Source: Dyadobacter sp. CECT 9275
GTDB lineage: Bacteria > Bacteroidota > Bacteroidia > Cytophagales > Spirosomataceae
Assembly: GCF_907164905.1 (NCBI RefSeq)
Contig: NZ_CAJRAF010000001.1
Location: 841,001 to 905,000 of the forward strand
DNA: 64,000 bases
Direction of reading: 5' to 3'
Shown: one piece after another, positions 44,413-52,385 of the stretch
Numbering within the stretch: the first letter of the stretch is position 1
How the letters are laid out: every line of letters begins with the position of its first letter
The notes under the pieces: generated by a model
The model's input: only the letters and a program-made list of their open reading frames with translations
Database searches by the model: none
What the model was told of the DNA's origin: nothing
Made by a program: the position numbers and the translations under genes

Positions 44413-45627
44413 ATGCGTGTTTGTTTTGTCATGGCGGGTCTGCCGCACTATTTCACCCTGATCCTTAATAAAATGGTATCCGAAACCGGTACCGAAGTTG
44501 TTCTGATCAAACCGAGCCATAAAAGTAAGGCCCTGGGTTCAGGAGTGAAAGAGGATACCTCCTCCGTAAAATTCCGGTTGATAGAGCTACCCGAATATAC
44601 AGCCTGGTATGGGAAACCCTTTTTTAAGGATCTTGTTCCCACTTTAGCGGAGATCAAACCGGATATCATTGTAATGTCGGCCTGGCCCTATTTTCTTCAG
44701 CTGGTACTTAATCCATTTTTCTATTCTAAATTAAGGGGGTTGGGGGCAAAATTAATCTGCCGGGATATTCCTTTTAATATATCTTACTGGGGCAAAAGCC
44801 GGGAATATTATTTTTCAGGACAGAATATTACCGAAGATTTGGACAGAAGTGGCGGCAAAAGCTGGGGTGGTTATCTGTTTTTCTATATACTTACTATCCT
44901 TCGCCGACTGTATTTGCCACTTGCCGATGCACATATCAATTATTTTGATGAAGCCAGAAATATCACGGGGAGTTATGGTGTCCCGGATGAAAAGATTTTT
45001 ATCGCCGCTAATTCGCCTGATACGGACCTGTTGCTGGCTACCTACGAGGAAGTATTAAAACAACCCTTACTTTTGCCGATCAACAATTACCGGCTGATTC
45101 ATGTTGGCAGGCTGGTGAAATGGAAACGGGTTGACATGCTCATCCGGTGCGTGAAAGATTTGGCTCATGTGTTTCCTGATATTGAACTCGTTGTCATAGG
45201 TTTCGGGCCTGAGGAGGAAGCTTTAAAAAAACTGGCTCAAAATGAAGGAGTTGGATTGAAGGTCAATTTTGTAGGTGGTGTTTATGATTCCCTGACCTTG
45301 GGAAGGTACCTGCATGCGTCATCAGTCTATGTTTTGGGAGGCATGGGGGGATTGTCCATTAATGATGCCATGTGTTTCGGAAAACCGGTGATTTGTTCGG
45401 TGGCGGACGGGACGGAAAAGCGGCTGGTCAGGGAGGGGTACAACGGTTATTATTTCGATAATGGTGACCAGGAAAGTTTGAACACCGCGGTAAAAAACCT
45501 GCTTTCCGACCCGAAGAAAATAGAGCGCTTTGGTATTCATTCGTTGAAAATTATACAAGATGAAGTGAATATACACAGTGTGCTCCGAGAATATGATGCA
45601 GCGTTTAAGTATGTAATGGCTCACTAA
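44413..45627 (+). CDS. Glycosyltransferase family 4
   Basis: A GT-B enzyme of 404 residues. Middle and C-terminal motifs are clear: RLIHVGRLVKWKRVDMLIRC, VVIGFGPEEEALKKLA, VNFVGGVYD and the donor site GGMGGLSINDAMCFGKPVICS, where the usual acidic residue of the E-x7-E motif appears as Asn-Asp rather than Glu. The N-terminal acceptor half includes a hydrophobic stretch near YLFFYILTILRRLYLPL, suggesting membrane attachment. wecB starts 19 bp downstream. Confidence 0.85.
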   Translation: MRVCFVMAGLPHYFTLILNKMVSETGTEVVLIKPSHKSKALGSGVKEDTSSVKFRLIELPEYTAWYGKPFFKDLVPTLAEIKPDIIVMSAWPYFLQLVLNPFFYSKLRGLGAKLICRDIPFNISYWGKSREYYFSGQNITEDLDRSGGKSWGGYLFFYILTILRRLYLPLADAHINYFDEARNITGSYGVPDEKIFIAANSPDTDLLLATYEEVLKQPLLLPINNYRLIHVGRLVKWKRVDMLIRCVKDLAHVFPDIELVVIGFGPEEEALKKLAQNEGVGLKVNFVGGVYDSLTLGRYLHASSVYVLGGMGGLSINDAMCFGKPVICSVADGTEKRLVREGYNGYYFDNGDQESLNTAVKNLLSDPKKIERFGIHSLKIIQDEVNIHSVLREYDAAFKYVMAH

Positions 45628-45646
45628 ATGAATTTCCCGTATCAAA

Positions 45647-46747
45647 ATGAAAATATTAAGTATTGTTGGAGCGCGTCCGAATTTTATGAAGGTGGCACCG
45701 CTTCACAGAGCATTTGCAAAAGACAGTACCATTGAGTCGAGAATCATCCACACCGGGCAGCATTATGATGCCAAGATGTCCGATGTTTTTTTTAACCAGC
45801 TGGAATTACCCAAACCGGATTATTTCCTGGGAATCGGAGGAGGCTCTCATACCGTGCAGACGGCAAAAATCATGCTGGAATTTGAGCAGGTAATGCTTGC
45901 AGAAAAGCCAGATGTGGTACTGGTGGTGGGCGATGTGAATTCAACAATCGCCTGTGCAACGGTGGCTGTGAAGGAGCATATTCCCGTTGTCCATGTGGAA
46001 GCCGGGCTGAGGAGCGGTGACAGAAGAATGCCCGAGGAAATTAACCGGATCATGACGGACAGCATTTCTGACCAGTTATTTGTTACGGAATCGGCAGGTA
46101 TGGTCAATCTCAGGAATGAAGGGGTAGCGGATGAAAAGGTGCATTTCGTTGGTAATGTCATGATTGATTCGCTGGTGTATTACCGGGAAAAAGCAAGTAA
46201 ACTGACAATACTGGATGACTTTGGCCTGGAGCCCAAAACCTATGTACTGGTAACCATGCACCGGCCAAGTAATGTGGATGATGAACAGGGGCTCAAAAAT
46301 ATCCTGGAAATAGTAAGGACAACTTCTGAAAAACGGAAGATACTTTTTCCGGTACACCCAAGAACATTGCGTAACATGGAAACTTTTGGTTTGCTGGATG
46401 AACTGAAAACTCTTCCGAACGTCATCCTTCTTGATCCGCAGGGGTATCTTGAGTTCCTGCAGCTGATGGCAAATGCTGAACTGATAATTACGGATTCGGG
46501 AGGTATTCAGGAGGAAACAACCTTTTTGCAGGTACCATGCATTACTTTCAGAGCGAGTACAGAGCGGCCAGTGACTGTAGAACTGGGGACCAACTACTTG
46601 CTAAGTGACCTCAACCCCGCATCTGTGAACACGCTTGTACTGGATATACTGGAAGGCAACGCCAAGAAGGGCACCATCCCGCCGCTTTGGGACGGCCGCG
46701 CCGCTGAGCGGATCGCGGCCATTCTTAAGGAAAAATATGCGGGATAA
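45647..46747 (+). CDS. wecB: UDP-N-acetylglucosamine 2-epimerase (non-hydrolysing)
   Basis: Interconverts UDP-GlcNAc and UDP-ManNAc. The 366-residue protein shows the full set of motifs: IVGARPNFMKVAPLHRA, IIHTGQHYDAKMSD, VVGDVNSTIACATVA, HVEAGLRSGDRRMPEEINRI, TMHRPSNVDD and, near the end, TDSGGIQEE with PCITFRASTERPVT. With the dehydrogenase two genes upstream it could supply an acidic or rare aminosugar for the polysaccharide. Confidence 0.95.
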   Translation: MKILSIVGARPNFMKVAPLHRAFAKDSTIESRIIHTGQHYDAKMSDVFFNQLELPKPDYFLGIGGGSHTVQTAKIMLEFEQVMLAEKPDVVLVVGDVNSTIACATVAVKEHIPVVHVEAGLRSGDRRMPEEINRIMTDSISDQLFVTESAGMVNLRNEGVADEKVHFVGNVMIDSLVYYREKASKLTILDDFGLEPKTYVLVTMHRPSNVDDEQGLKNILEIVRTTSEKRKILFPVHPRTLRNMETFGLLDELKTLPNVILLDPQGYLEFLQLMANAELIITDSGGIQEETTFLQVPCITFRASTERPVTVELGTNYLLSDLNPASVNTLVLDILEGNAKKGTIPPLWDGRAAERIAAILKEKYAG

Positions 46748-46847
46748 TTTATCGACGTAAAATGCTGATTATCCATTTCAATTTGAAAAGGTCGTGGCTG
46801 CAGACAGTATCCCGGAGCCTTGCCTTACCTAACACCGAATCAGTATA

Positions 46848-48356
46848 GTGGGAATCGTAGTCCGTCAGAGTTTAAAAGCAGGGGTTGGGTCCTACATCGG
46901 CGTGGGGATAGGTATGATCAACCAAATGTATGTTTCCACCAAGTTTCTTTCGGTTGAACAGCTTGCTTTATCCAGGTTACTTTTTGAAAACAGCCTGTTA
47001 TTTTCAGCCTTTGCGCATCTGGGCACCCCCTTTATAGCTGACAAATTCTTTGGGCTTTTCCGGGACGAAGAGGAAGAACATCATGGTATACTGCCGTTTC
47101 TACTTTTTCTGCCGTTTATCGGGGCCTTACTTTTTACATTGATCTACCTGGCAAGTTCAGACTGGATCCACGCCTATTATGCCGAGCGCTCACCCATGCT
47201 GCTGCGCTACCATATTCTGGTGATCCCGCTCACGATTTTCTGGATTTATATTTCTGTCCTGGAATCTTATTGCAGGAACAACGCCCGGATCGCCATTCCC
47301 AACTTTATCCGGGAAGTGTACCTGCGGCTGGCTAATTTGGTATTGATCTTTATTTTCGGGCTTGGCTGGCTTAGTTTTGACACCATGTTGTATCTGGTGG
47401 TGGCCTCGTATGGTATGGCCATTTTATTTCTGGGATTTTATATCAAAAAACTAGGGAAATGGTACTGGCGTTTTCCAGACAGAAACATCCTGACCAAACC
47501 ACTCATCAGGCAAATGCTTGGATACGGGAGTTTTACCTTACTGGGGGGGATAGGCGTTAATCTGATGCTTTTTATTGACCGGTCCATGTTAGCGGGTGAA
47601 CGGGGGCTGGTCAGCACCGGGATTTTTATCATTGCTTCCTACATGGCAGGTGTGATTGAAATTCCAAGAAAGGCGATTGCCCAGATATCCATACCCTTAT
47701 TGTCAACAGCATTGTTAAACGGAGATCATGCGCATGTCCGGGTAATGAATCAGAAATCAGCCTTGAATCAGTTAATTGCCGGAGGGCTGTTTTTTTTGCT
47801 GATCTGGGCGAGTATTGATGATATTTTCTATCTTATCCCGAAAGGGGAGACCTATGGCGAAGGGAAATACGTGGTTTTGTTTATAGCCATCGTCAAGGTT
47901 TTTGACATAGCAACCGGTCTTAGTACGGAGATTATCCTGTATTCCCGCTATTTTAAATTTGCCACACTTTTTATCGTAAGTTCGGCCATAGTGGGTTTTT
48001 GCCTTAACCTTTGGCTCATTCCTCTCTATGGCTTTACCGGAGCAGCCATTGCTACTGCCCTGACAACCCTGATTTATTCAGTTTCCCGTATGACCTTTGT
48101 CTGGATGAAATTTAAAGTACTGCCTTTTACCTCCAAAACGCTGCAGATCGTGCTGGTATTATCGGTCTTATACGCCCTCACATGGCTCGTACCTTCCTAC
48201 ACCCGCACGGTATTTTCGGCCATGTCAATACTTTTTTTACGTTCCGCAGTTCTGCTTGTTATTTTTGCAGTACTGGTAGTCTGGCTGCGGATTTCAGAGG
48301 AAATAAATGGATTGGTGGCGATGGCTTTACAAAAGATTAGACGCAATAAAATATAA
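46848..48356 (+). CDS. Polysaccharide flippase (Wzx-like)
   Basis: An inner-membrane protein of 502 residues with 12 to 14 hydrophobic helices, of the MOP/Wzx type, expected to flip lipid-linked oligosaccharide repeat units to the periplasm. Family-like features are the opening RQSLKAGVGSYIGVGIGMINQMYV, the helix after LTKPLIRQMLGYGSFTLLGGIGVN and the IDRSMLAGERG loop. The start codon is GTG 46848; no ATG lies at the right place. The stop is 12 bp before the next gene. No Wzy polymerase is in the window. Confidence 0.88.
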   Translation: MGIVVRQSLKAGVGSYIGVGIGMINQMYVSTKFLSVEQLALSRLLFENSLLFSAFAHLGTPFIADKFFGLFRDEEEEHHGILPFLLFLPFIGALLFTLIYLASSDWIHAYYAERSPMLLRYHILVIPLTIFWIYISVLESYCRNNARIAIPNFIREVYLRLANLVLIFIFGLGWLSFDTMLYLVVASYGMAILFLGFYIKKLGKWYWRFPDRNILTKPLIRQMLGYGSFTLLGGIGVNLMLFIDRSMLAGERGLVSTGIFIIASYMAGVIEIPRKAIAQISIPLLSTALLNGDHAHVRVMNQKSALNQLIAGGLFFLLIWASIDDIFYLIPKGETYGEGKYVVLFIAIVKVFDIATGLSTEIILYSRYFKFATLFIVSSAIVGFCLNLWLIPLYGFTGAAIATALTTLIYSVSRMTFVWMKFKVLPFTSKTLQIVLVLSVLYALTWLVPSYTRTVFSAMSILFLRSAVLLVIFAVLVVWLRISEEINGLVAMALQKIRRNKI

Positions 48357-48368
48357 GATTTTCTAATT

Positions 48369-49013
48369 ATGTTCAGACCAATAAAAAATATCGTTTGGAG
48401 TGTACTTAACAGGCTGGGTTTGGGCGGTAGCGTTCAGCTTTATCTGGAAAGTGCTTTGAAACAATACGGATGGTATAAGAGCTTCCATGACAAACAATCC
48501 GTTGATGCCTCCGGTAATCCGCTTCCATGGTATACCTACTCGTTTATTTTCTTCCTCGAACCTCGTATTAAACCACATTTTGAGGTATTTGAATATGGCT
48601 CCGGAAATTCTACACGCTGGTATGGGGCACGGGTACGCCGAATCACCGCGGTGGAACATGATGCTCAATGGATTCAGATCATCAGACCCCAGCTGCCTGC
48701 TAATGCAGAAGTGTTGTCCCGGGAGTTGGGAGAATCGTATATACAGGCCCCAAAAGAAAAGGGAGCGCGGTACCAGATAATTGTAGTGGATGGCCGGAAT
48801 CGTGTCCGCTGTACCGAATTTGCGTCCGAATATCTCACAAACGACGGCGTACTTATACTCGATAATTCTGAAAGGGCTTTTTACCAGAGAGCAAAAGATC
48901 TGATGAAGGAGCGGGGTTTTAAAAGGCTGGATTTTCAGGGTATGGCACCAATTGTCGGGCATGAAACCTGTACGACGGTCTTCTACAGAGAGGGGAATTG
49001 TCTTGGTATTTGA
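48369..49013 (+). CDS. SAM-dependent methyltransferase-like protein
   Basis: A 214-residue protein with a Rossmann methyltransferase core: FEYGSGNSTRWYG (glycine-rich loop), ITAVEHDAQWIQII (acidic strand end), YQIIVVDGRNRVRC and GVLILDNSERAFY. It resembles small class I methyltransferases found in polysaccharide loci and FkbM relatives; substrate unknown. It follows the flippase gene by 12 bp. Its TGA ends exactly at the base before the stop of the opposing gene. Confidence 0.8.
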   Translation: MFRPIKNIVWSVLNRLGLGGSVQLYLESALKQYGWYKSFHDKQSVDASGNPLPWYTYSFIFFLEPRIKPHFEVFEYGSGNSTRWYGARVRRITAVEHDAQWIQIIRPQLPANAEVLSRELGESYIQAPKEKGARYQIIVVDGRNRVRCTEFASEYLTNDGVLILDNSERAFYQRAKDLMKERGFKRLDFQGMAPIVGHETCTTVFYREGNCLGI

Positions 49014-50024
49014 TTAACTCAAAAACTTCACATAACTTACCTTTTCACCCTCCTGACCGCCAATGTTTTTCTTAAAACGCGCCAGACTGGGTTTGAAATG
49101 TCCATTGTGATCCAGGGATATTCCCAGGTCAAGGTATTTAAAGTTCTCTTTTTGGCAGTACCGATACAGGCATTCTGTGAGCATCACCACCGGGCTGAAA
49201 GAGCGGTATTCGGGAAGGTCTGCTGCCAGAAAGTTATAAACGACCTGCCTATTAGCAGTCACTACAATGGTAAGCGCTATTATTTTGTTCTGATCCATCA
49301 CTCCGAAAATAAGGAATCTTTCGGGGAAAGTCTTCATCAGATGGGTAAGTTCTGAGTCTGATAATGAGAGTGTATAACCTCTTTGGAGCCGGAAAGCTTT
49401 TAAAAAGTTATAAATATCCTGAGGCGGCAGATCATTGCATAAGGCTGATCTGAATCCTGCTTTCCTGCATTTTTTGATACGCCGTTTTTCCTGAGGCAGG
49501 ATTCCTGATTCAAAATCGGCCGTTGTAACGGGTATACAGTGGTTAACATGTTGCTGATGCATAAAATATCCGCATGAAGAGTAGAGGCCGGCTGATGTCT
49601 GGTTGGCCGCCAGATAAAAAAGGGGGGGAGCTTTGATCGTAAAGCGGTAACCGCCTCTGCTGATAATCAGTGCTTCGGTACAGGATATCAGGAAAGTAAG
49701 TGCTTCTTTAGGGCAGTCGGGAGAGGATTCAACACCGCCGAAAGGAGCCTTGGAAGGAGATATCCAGCTTCCTTTCTCCTGTTCTGAACAATGGAGCAAT
49801 GCAACAATTGCAGGACCGGATTGGTGAAACAGATAAAAGGAAGAGATACCACGTGATCCCTGAGTAACCAGATGCGGAACAGTATTATACAGGCACGGAG
49901 TGAAACCCATGGCAGCCGGAGTTTCCTGCAAACCTTCAAAGTGCTTTACCTGCCAGCCGGCTTCATGCCATATGTGATCGGGGTCGGGAATAATTCTTGA
50001 AATGGAAGTTACTATTTGTATCAT
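49014..50024 (-). CDS. GNAT/FemAB-like N-acetyltransferase
   Basis: A 336-residue protein with two GNAT-like halves, as in FemAB-type aminoacyl or acyl transferases found in capsule and exopolysaccharide loci. Visible are KRRIKKCRKAGF, DLPPQDIYNFLKAFRLQRGY, KIIALTIVVTANRQVVYNFLAADLPEYR and the end KYLDLGISLDHNGHFKPSLARFKKNIGG, the typical terminal motif of this group. It may attach an acyl or amino-acid group to a sugar. The frame opens at 50078 with TTG; ATG 50024 (MIQIVTSIS) is preferred. Its stop meets the stop of the preceding gene without a gap. Confidence 0.78.
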   Translation of the reverse strand: MIQIVTSISRIIPDPDHIWHEAGWQVKHFEGLQETPAAMGFTPCLYNTVPHLVTQGSRGISSFYLFHQSGPAIVALLHCSEQEKGSWISPSKAPFGGVESSPDCPKEALTFLISCTEALIISRGGYRFTIKAPPLFYLAANQTSAGLYSSCGYFMHQQHVNHCIPVTTADFESGILPQEKRRIKKCRKAGFRSALCNDLPPQDIYNFLKAFRLQRGYTLSLSDSELTHLMKTFPERFLIFGVMDQNKIIALTIVVTANRQVVYNFLAADLPEYRSFSPVVMLTECLYRYCQKENFKYLDLGISLDHNGHFKPSLARFKKNIGGQEGEKVSYVKFLS

Positions 50025-50241
50025 TAGCCCGTCAAATATAGAAATTATGAAAATTACCTGGTACATTATTTTAAACAATTGCTGGCGAGTATGGTTTTTA
50101 CGTATATAAGTACCTTGTCTTGTACTAATTATGTAATTTTCTAGTTTATTATTCTATAGACTATTATTTTTGGGCACTTAAAATACATTTGCAGTAGAAT
50201 TCACTGGTATTTAATCTTTTAAAAAAAAGCACAGGATTTAA

Positions 50242-50270
50242 TTGAAATTTGATCGTTTACTCTAACTTTG
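50242..50270 (+). promoter_or_regulatory. Promoter candidate with both boxes
   Basis: TTG at 50242-50244, an 18-base spacer and TAACTTTG at 50263-50270 fit the Bacteroidota -33/-7 pattern. Transcription would begin about 50277, 37 bases before the response-regulator ATG. Confidence 0.6.
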
Positions 50271-50313
50271 ATGTTGGCGTATTCCCATACTTATTTGTAC
50301 ATAAAACCCATTC

Positions 50314-50934
50314 ATGAAACACATACTAATTGCCGAAGACCATGCTGTGGTAAGAATCGGGACAAAACATCTTCTTCAATCTTTGATCCCGGACGCAGTC
50401 GTTTCGGACGTAGACGATTTTGATAAAATTATTCAGGCGATCGACGTTCAGTACTATGATCTTCTTATCCTGGATATTAACATTCCCGGGGGTAACAATA
50501 CGAAGATGGTAGAGCTGATCCGTGCTAAATCTCCGTCAATAAAGATCCTGATGTTTTCCAGTTATGATGAACAGTTGTATGGACTGTTGTACCTGCAGGC
50601 AGGTGCAGACGGTTATTTGTCCAAGGATGCGCCTGAGGAGGAGTTTAAATCCGCGGTTCTCAGCGTTTTGAACAACAGAAAATACATGAGCCAGGATATG
50701 CAACAGCTCAATATCAATCGGCTTATAAATCCTAAGGAGTTTATGCCGGATCCGGTTGTGACGCTTTCTCCCAGGGAAACAGATGTTATGAATTTGCTGA
50801 AGGAGGGTCTGGGTACAGCGAAAATCGCTGAAAAGCTTAACTTACAGCTTTCTACTGTCAGTACTTACAAGGCCAGGATTTTTGAGAAACTGGGAGTTAA
50901 AAATATAGTTGAGCTTATCACCAAGATTAAATAG
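50314..50934 (+). CDS. NarL/FixJ-type response regulator
   Basis: A 206-residue two-component regulator: receiver domain with IAEDHAVV at the start, the phospho-acceptor Asp in LLILDINIPGG, FSSYDEQ and Lys in GYLSKDAPEEEF; LuxR-type helix-turn-helix at about 145-205 with SPRETDVMNLLKEGLGTAKIAEKL and STVSTYKARIFEKLGV. No kinase is adjacent. A well-formed promoter precedes it and a strong terminator follows, so it is transcribed alone. It may control the polysaccharide genes next door, which is a guess from position. Confidence 0.92.
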   Translation: MKHILIAEDHAVVRIGTKHLLQSLIPDAVVSDVDDFDKIIQAIDVQYYDLLILDINIPGGNNTKMVELIRAKSPSIKILMFSSYDEQLYGLLYLQAGADGYLSKDAPEEEFKSAVLSVLNNRKYMSQDMQQLNINRLINPKEFMPDPVVTLSPRETDVMNLLKEGLGTAKIAEKLNLQLSTVSTYKARIFEKLGVKNIVELITKIK

Positions 50935-50945
50935 CTTACCAAATT

Positions 50946-50985
50946 AAAAAAGCCCCATCGCCGTTAATTGGTGATGGGGCTTTTT
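50946..50985 (+). terminator. Terminator after the response regulator
   Basis: A-rich AAAAAGCCCCATC pairs with GATGGGGCTTTTT (50947-50959 with 50973-50985), a 13-bp perfect stem with a T-run. Confidence 0.92.
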
Positions 50986-51029
50986 GTTTATTTTGAAGTC
51001 CTGTTCACAGTACTAACACATTTGATCGA

Positions 51030-51560
51030 ATGAGAAAACTGATGGTGGAGGAGATGAACCGGTTGTCGGTGGAGGAATTTAAGAATTCTGATAAATTTCC
51101 TTATGTAATCATTCTTGATAACATCAGAAGTCTGAATAACGTTGGGTCGTTTTTCAGAACGGCTGATGCTTTCAGGGCTTCAAAGCTAATTTTAGGAGGA
51201 TATACCCCGCAGCCCCCGCACCGTGAAATTACAAGGAGTGCTCTTGGTGCGGAAGTATCAGTGGCATGGGAGAAGGCGGAAAACCTGCTGGAGCCCATAG
51301 CGGAGCTGAAATTACAGGGATATAAAATATTTGCAGTAGAACAGGCAGAAGGAAGTATTTTACTTCAGAACTTTGAGCCGGAGGCAGGATCGCCCGTTGC
51401 TTTTGTTTTTGGAAATGAGGTAGAAGGCGTTTCAGATGAAATCATTGACGCTTGTGATGCCTGCCTGGAAATACCGCAGTTTGGTACCAAACATTCTTTC
51501 AATGTGGCGGTATCTGCCGGTATCATTTTGTGGAAGTATGTCGAAAAAAAGATAACATAA
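51030..51560 (+). CDS. SpoU/TrmH-family RNA 2'-O-methyltransferase
   Basis: A cytosolic SPOUT enzyme, methylating a ribose 2'-OH in tRNA or rRNA. The 176-residue protein has the three family motifs: motif 1 LDNIRSLNNVGSFFRTADAF with the catalytic Arg, motif 2 AFVFGNEVEGVSDEII and motif 3 EIPQFGTKHSFNVAVSAGIILW, which form the SAM-binding knot. There is no N-terminal RNA-binding extension, so it is the short TrmH/TrmL-like form. The exact RNA position is not predictable. Confidence 0.92.
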   Translation: MRKLMVEEMNRLSVEEFKNSDKFPYVIILDNIRSLNNVGSFFRTADAFRASKLILGGYTPQPPHREITRSALGAEVSVAWEKAENLLEPIAELKLQGYKIFAVEQAEGSILLQNFEPEAGSPVAFVFGNEVEGVSDEIIDACDACLEIPQFGTKHSFNVAVSAGIILWKYVEKKIT

Positions 51561-51713
51561 ATATAATACGATAAATTTGGTGATCTGGAAATAAAAACTT
51601 GACTTTGTAAGTTTAAGTCTGGGGTTTTGATTTAAGGATATTTATCTGATTGTCAGATCTATCCGCATTGCTTCAGGTGGGATATATTAGTAATCAACTA
51701 TTTTTATGAATTT

Positions 51714-52136
51714 ATGAAATCGGCAACCAAAAAATTATCAACGGAGATCGCAGAAACCCTTACCGGGAAAATTGATAATGTTATCTCAGGTTCAAAAAAA
51801 ATTAAGAAATCAATAGAGAAGGCTGCTGAAAAACTGGCGAAAAAGGTTGCGAAGTTTGAAAAGGACGAACTGAAAAGAAAAGCCAAAGAAGCAAAAAAGT
51901 CGGAAAAAAAAGGAAAAGAAAAGGCTGGTAATAAGCAGAAAGCAGATAAGAAAAAGGTGAAGAAAACGGGTCAGATCGCGGATATCGTGGCTACAGTTAC
52001 CGCAAAAGTACCAGTTGAGCGTCCAAAGACTGTCCCAAAACCTGCACCGGCCCCTGTAAAAACACCAAGGACCACTAAAAGTAAAGTTGTTCCCCCGGCA
52101 CCGGTGGCGGTGATTACCGAAACGGAGTCTAACTAA
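51714..52136 (+). CDS. Lysine-rich histone-H1-like protein
   Basis: A 140-residue, strongly basic protein. Residues 1-65 look helical and Lys/Ala/Glu-rich (EKAAEKLAKKVAKFEKDELKRK); the centre is an almost uninterrupted run of Lys, Glu and Ala, and the tail (about 95-135) has Pro/Lys/Ala repeats (VPKPAPAPVKTP) like the tail of eukaryotic histone H1 and of bacterial H1-like and AlgP-like proteins. Nucleic-acid binding or a cell-envelope role are both possible; no domain proves either. There is no signal peptide. It is flanked by a terminator and the IS110 element. Confidence 0.75.
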   Translation: MKSATKKLSTEIAETLTGKIDNVISGSKKIKKSIEKAAEKLAKKVAKFEKDELKRKAKEAKKSEKKGKEKAGNKQKADKKKVKKTGQIADIVATVTAKVPVERPKTVPKPAPAPVKTPRTTKSKVVPPAPVAVITETESN

Positions 52137-52164
52137 ATGTAATACCTTTAAGGAAGTTAATTAC

Positions 52165-52204
52165 GAGAGCCTGACCCCGGGGAGGATTAGGCTCTCTTTT
52201 TTTT
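52165..52204 (+). terminator. Terminator after the lysine-rich gene
   Basis: GAGAGCCT (52165-52172) and AGGCTCTC (52189-52196) form an 8-bp stem around a GC-rich loop, followed by eight T. Confidence 0.88.
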
Positions 52205-52232
52205 CTGAAAGTCTCTTCTGAACCCGAATACC

Positions 52233-52385
52233 CACAGCAATCCCAAGATCGCAGATCGATCTAAGCGATTTTCCTCTTAGAGAAAAATTTTTTCTACGTG
52301 CTCTATGGCAACAGCTGTGGGTGCTTAGCGTCTGTTATCAGTTTTGTTAACGGGGTATAGTCCACCAAAAAAAGCCTCGACCTTT
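52233..52385 (-). ncRNA. Candidate IS110 guide (bridge/seek) RNA region
   Basis: The non-coding segment downstream of the transposase folds well: ACCCACAGC (52230-52238) with GCTGTGGGT (52314-52322), CTAAGC (52261-52266) with GCTTAG (52323-52328) and CTAAG with CTTAG (52261-52280). IS110-family elements encode a structured RNA in one non-coding end that guides insertion; in the IS1111 group it lies 3' of the gene, as here. The opposite end has only about 94 bases. RNA identity is inference. Confidence 0.3.
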
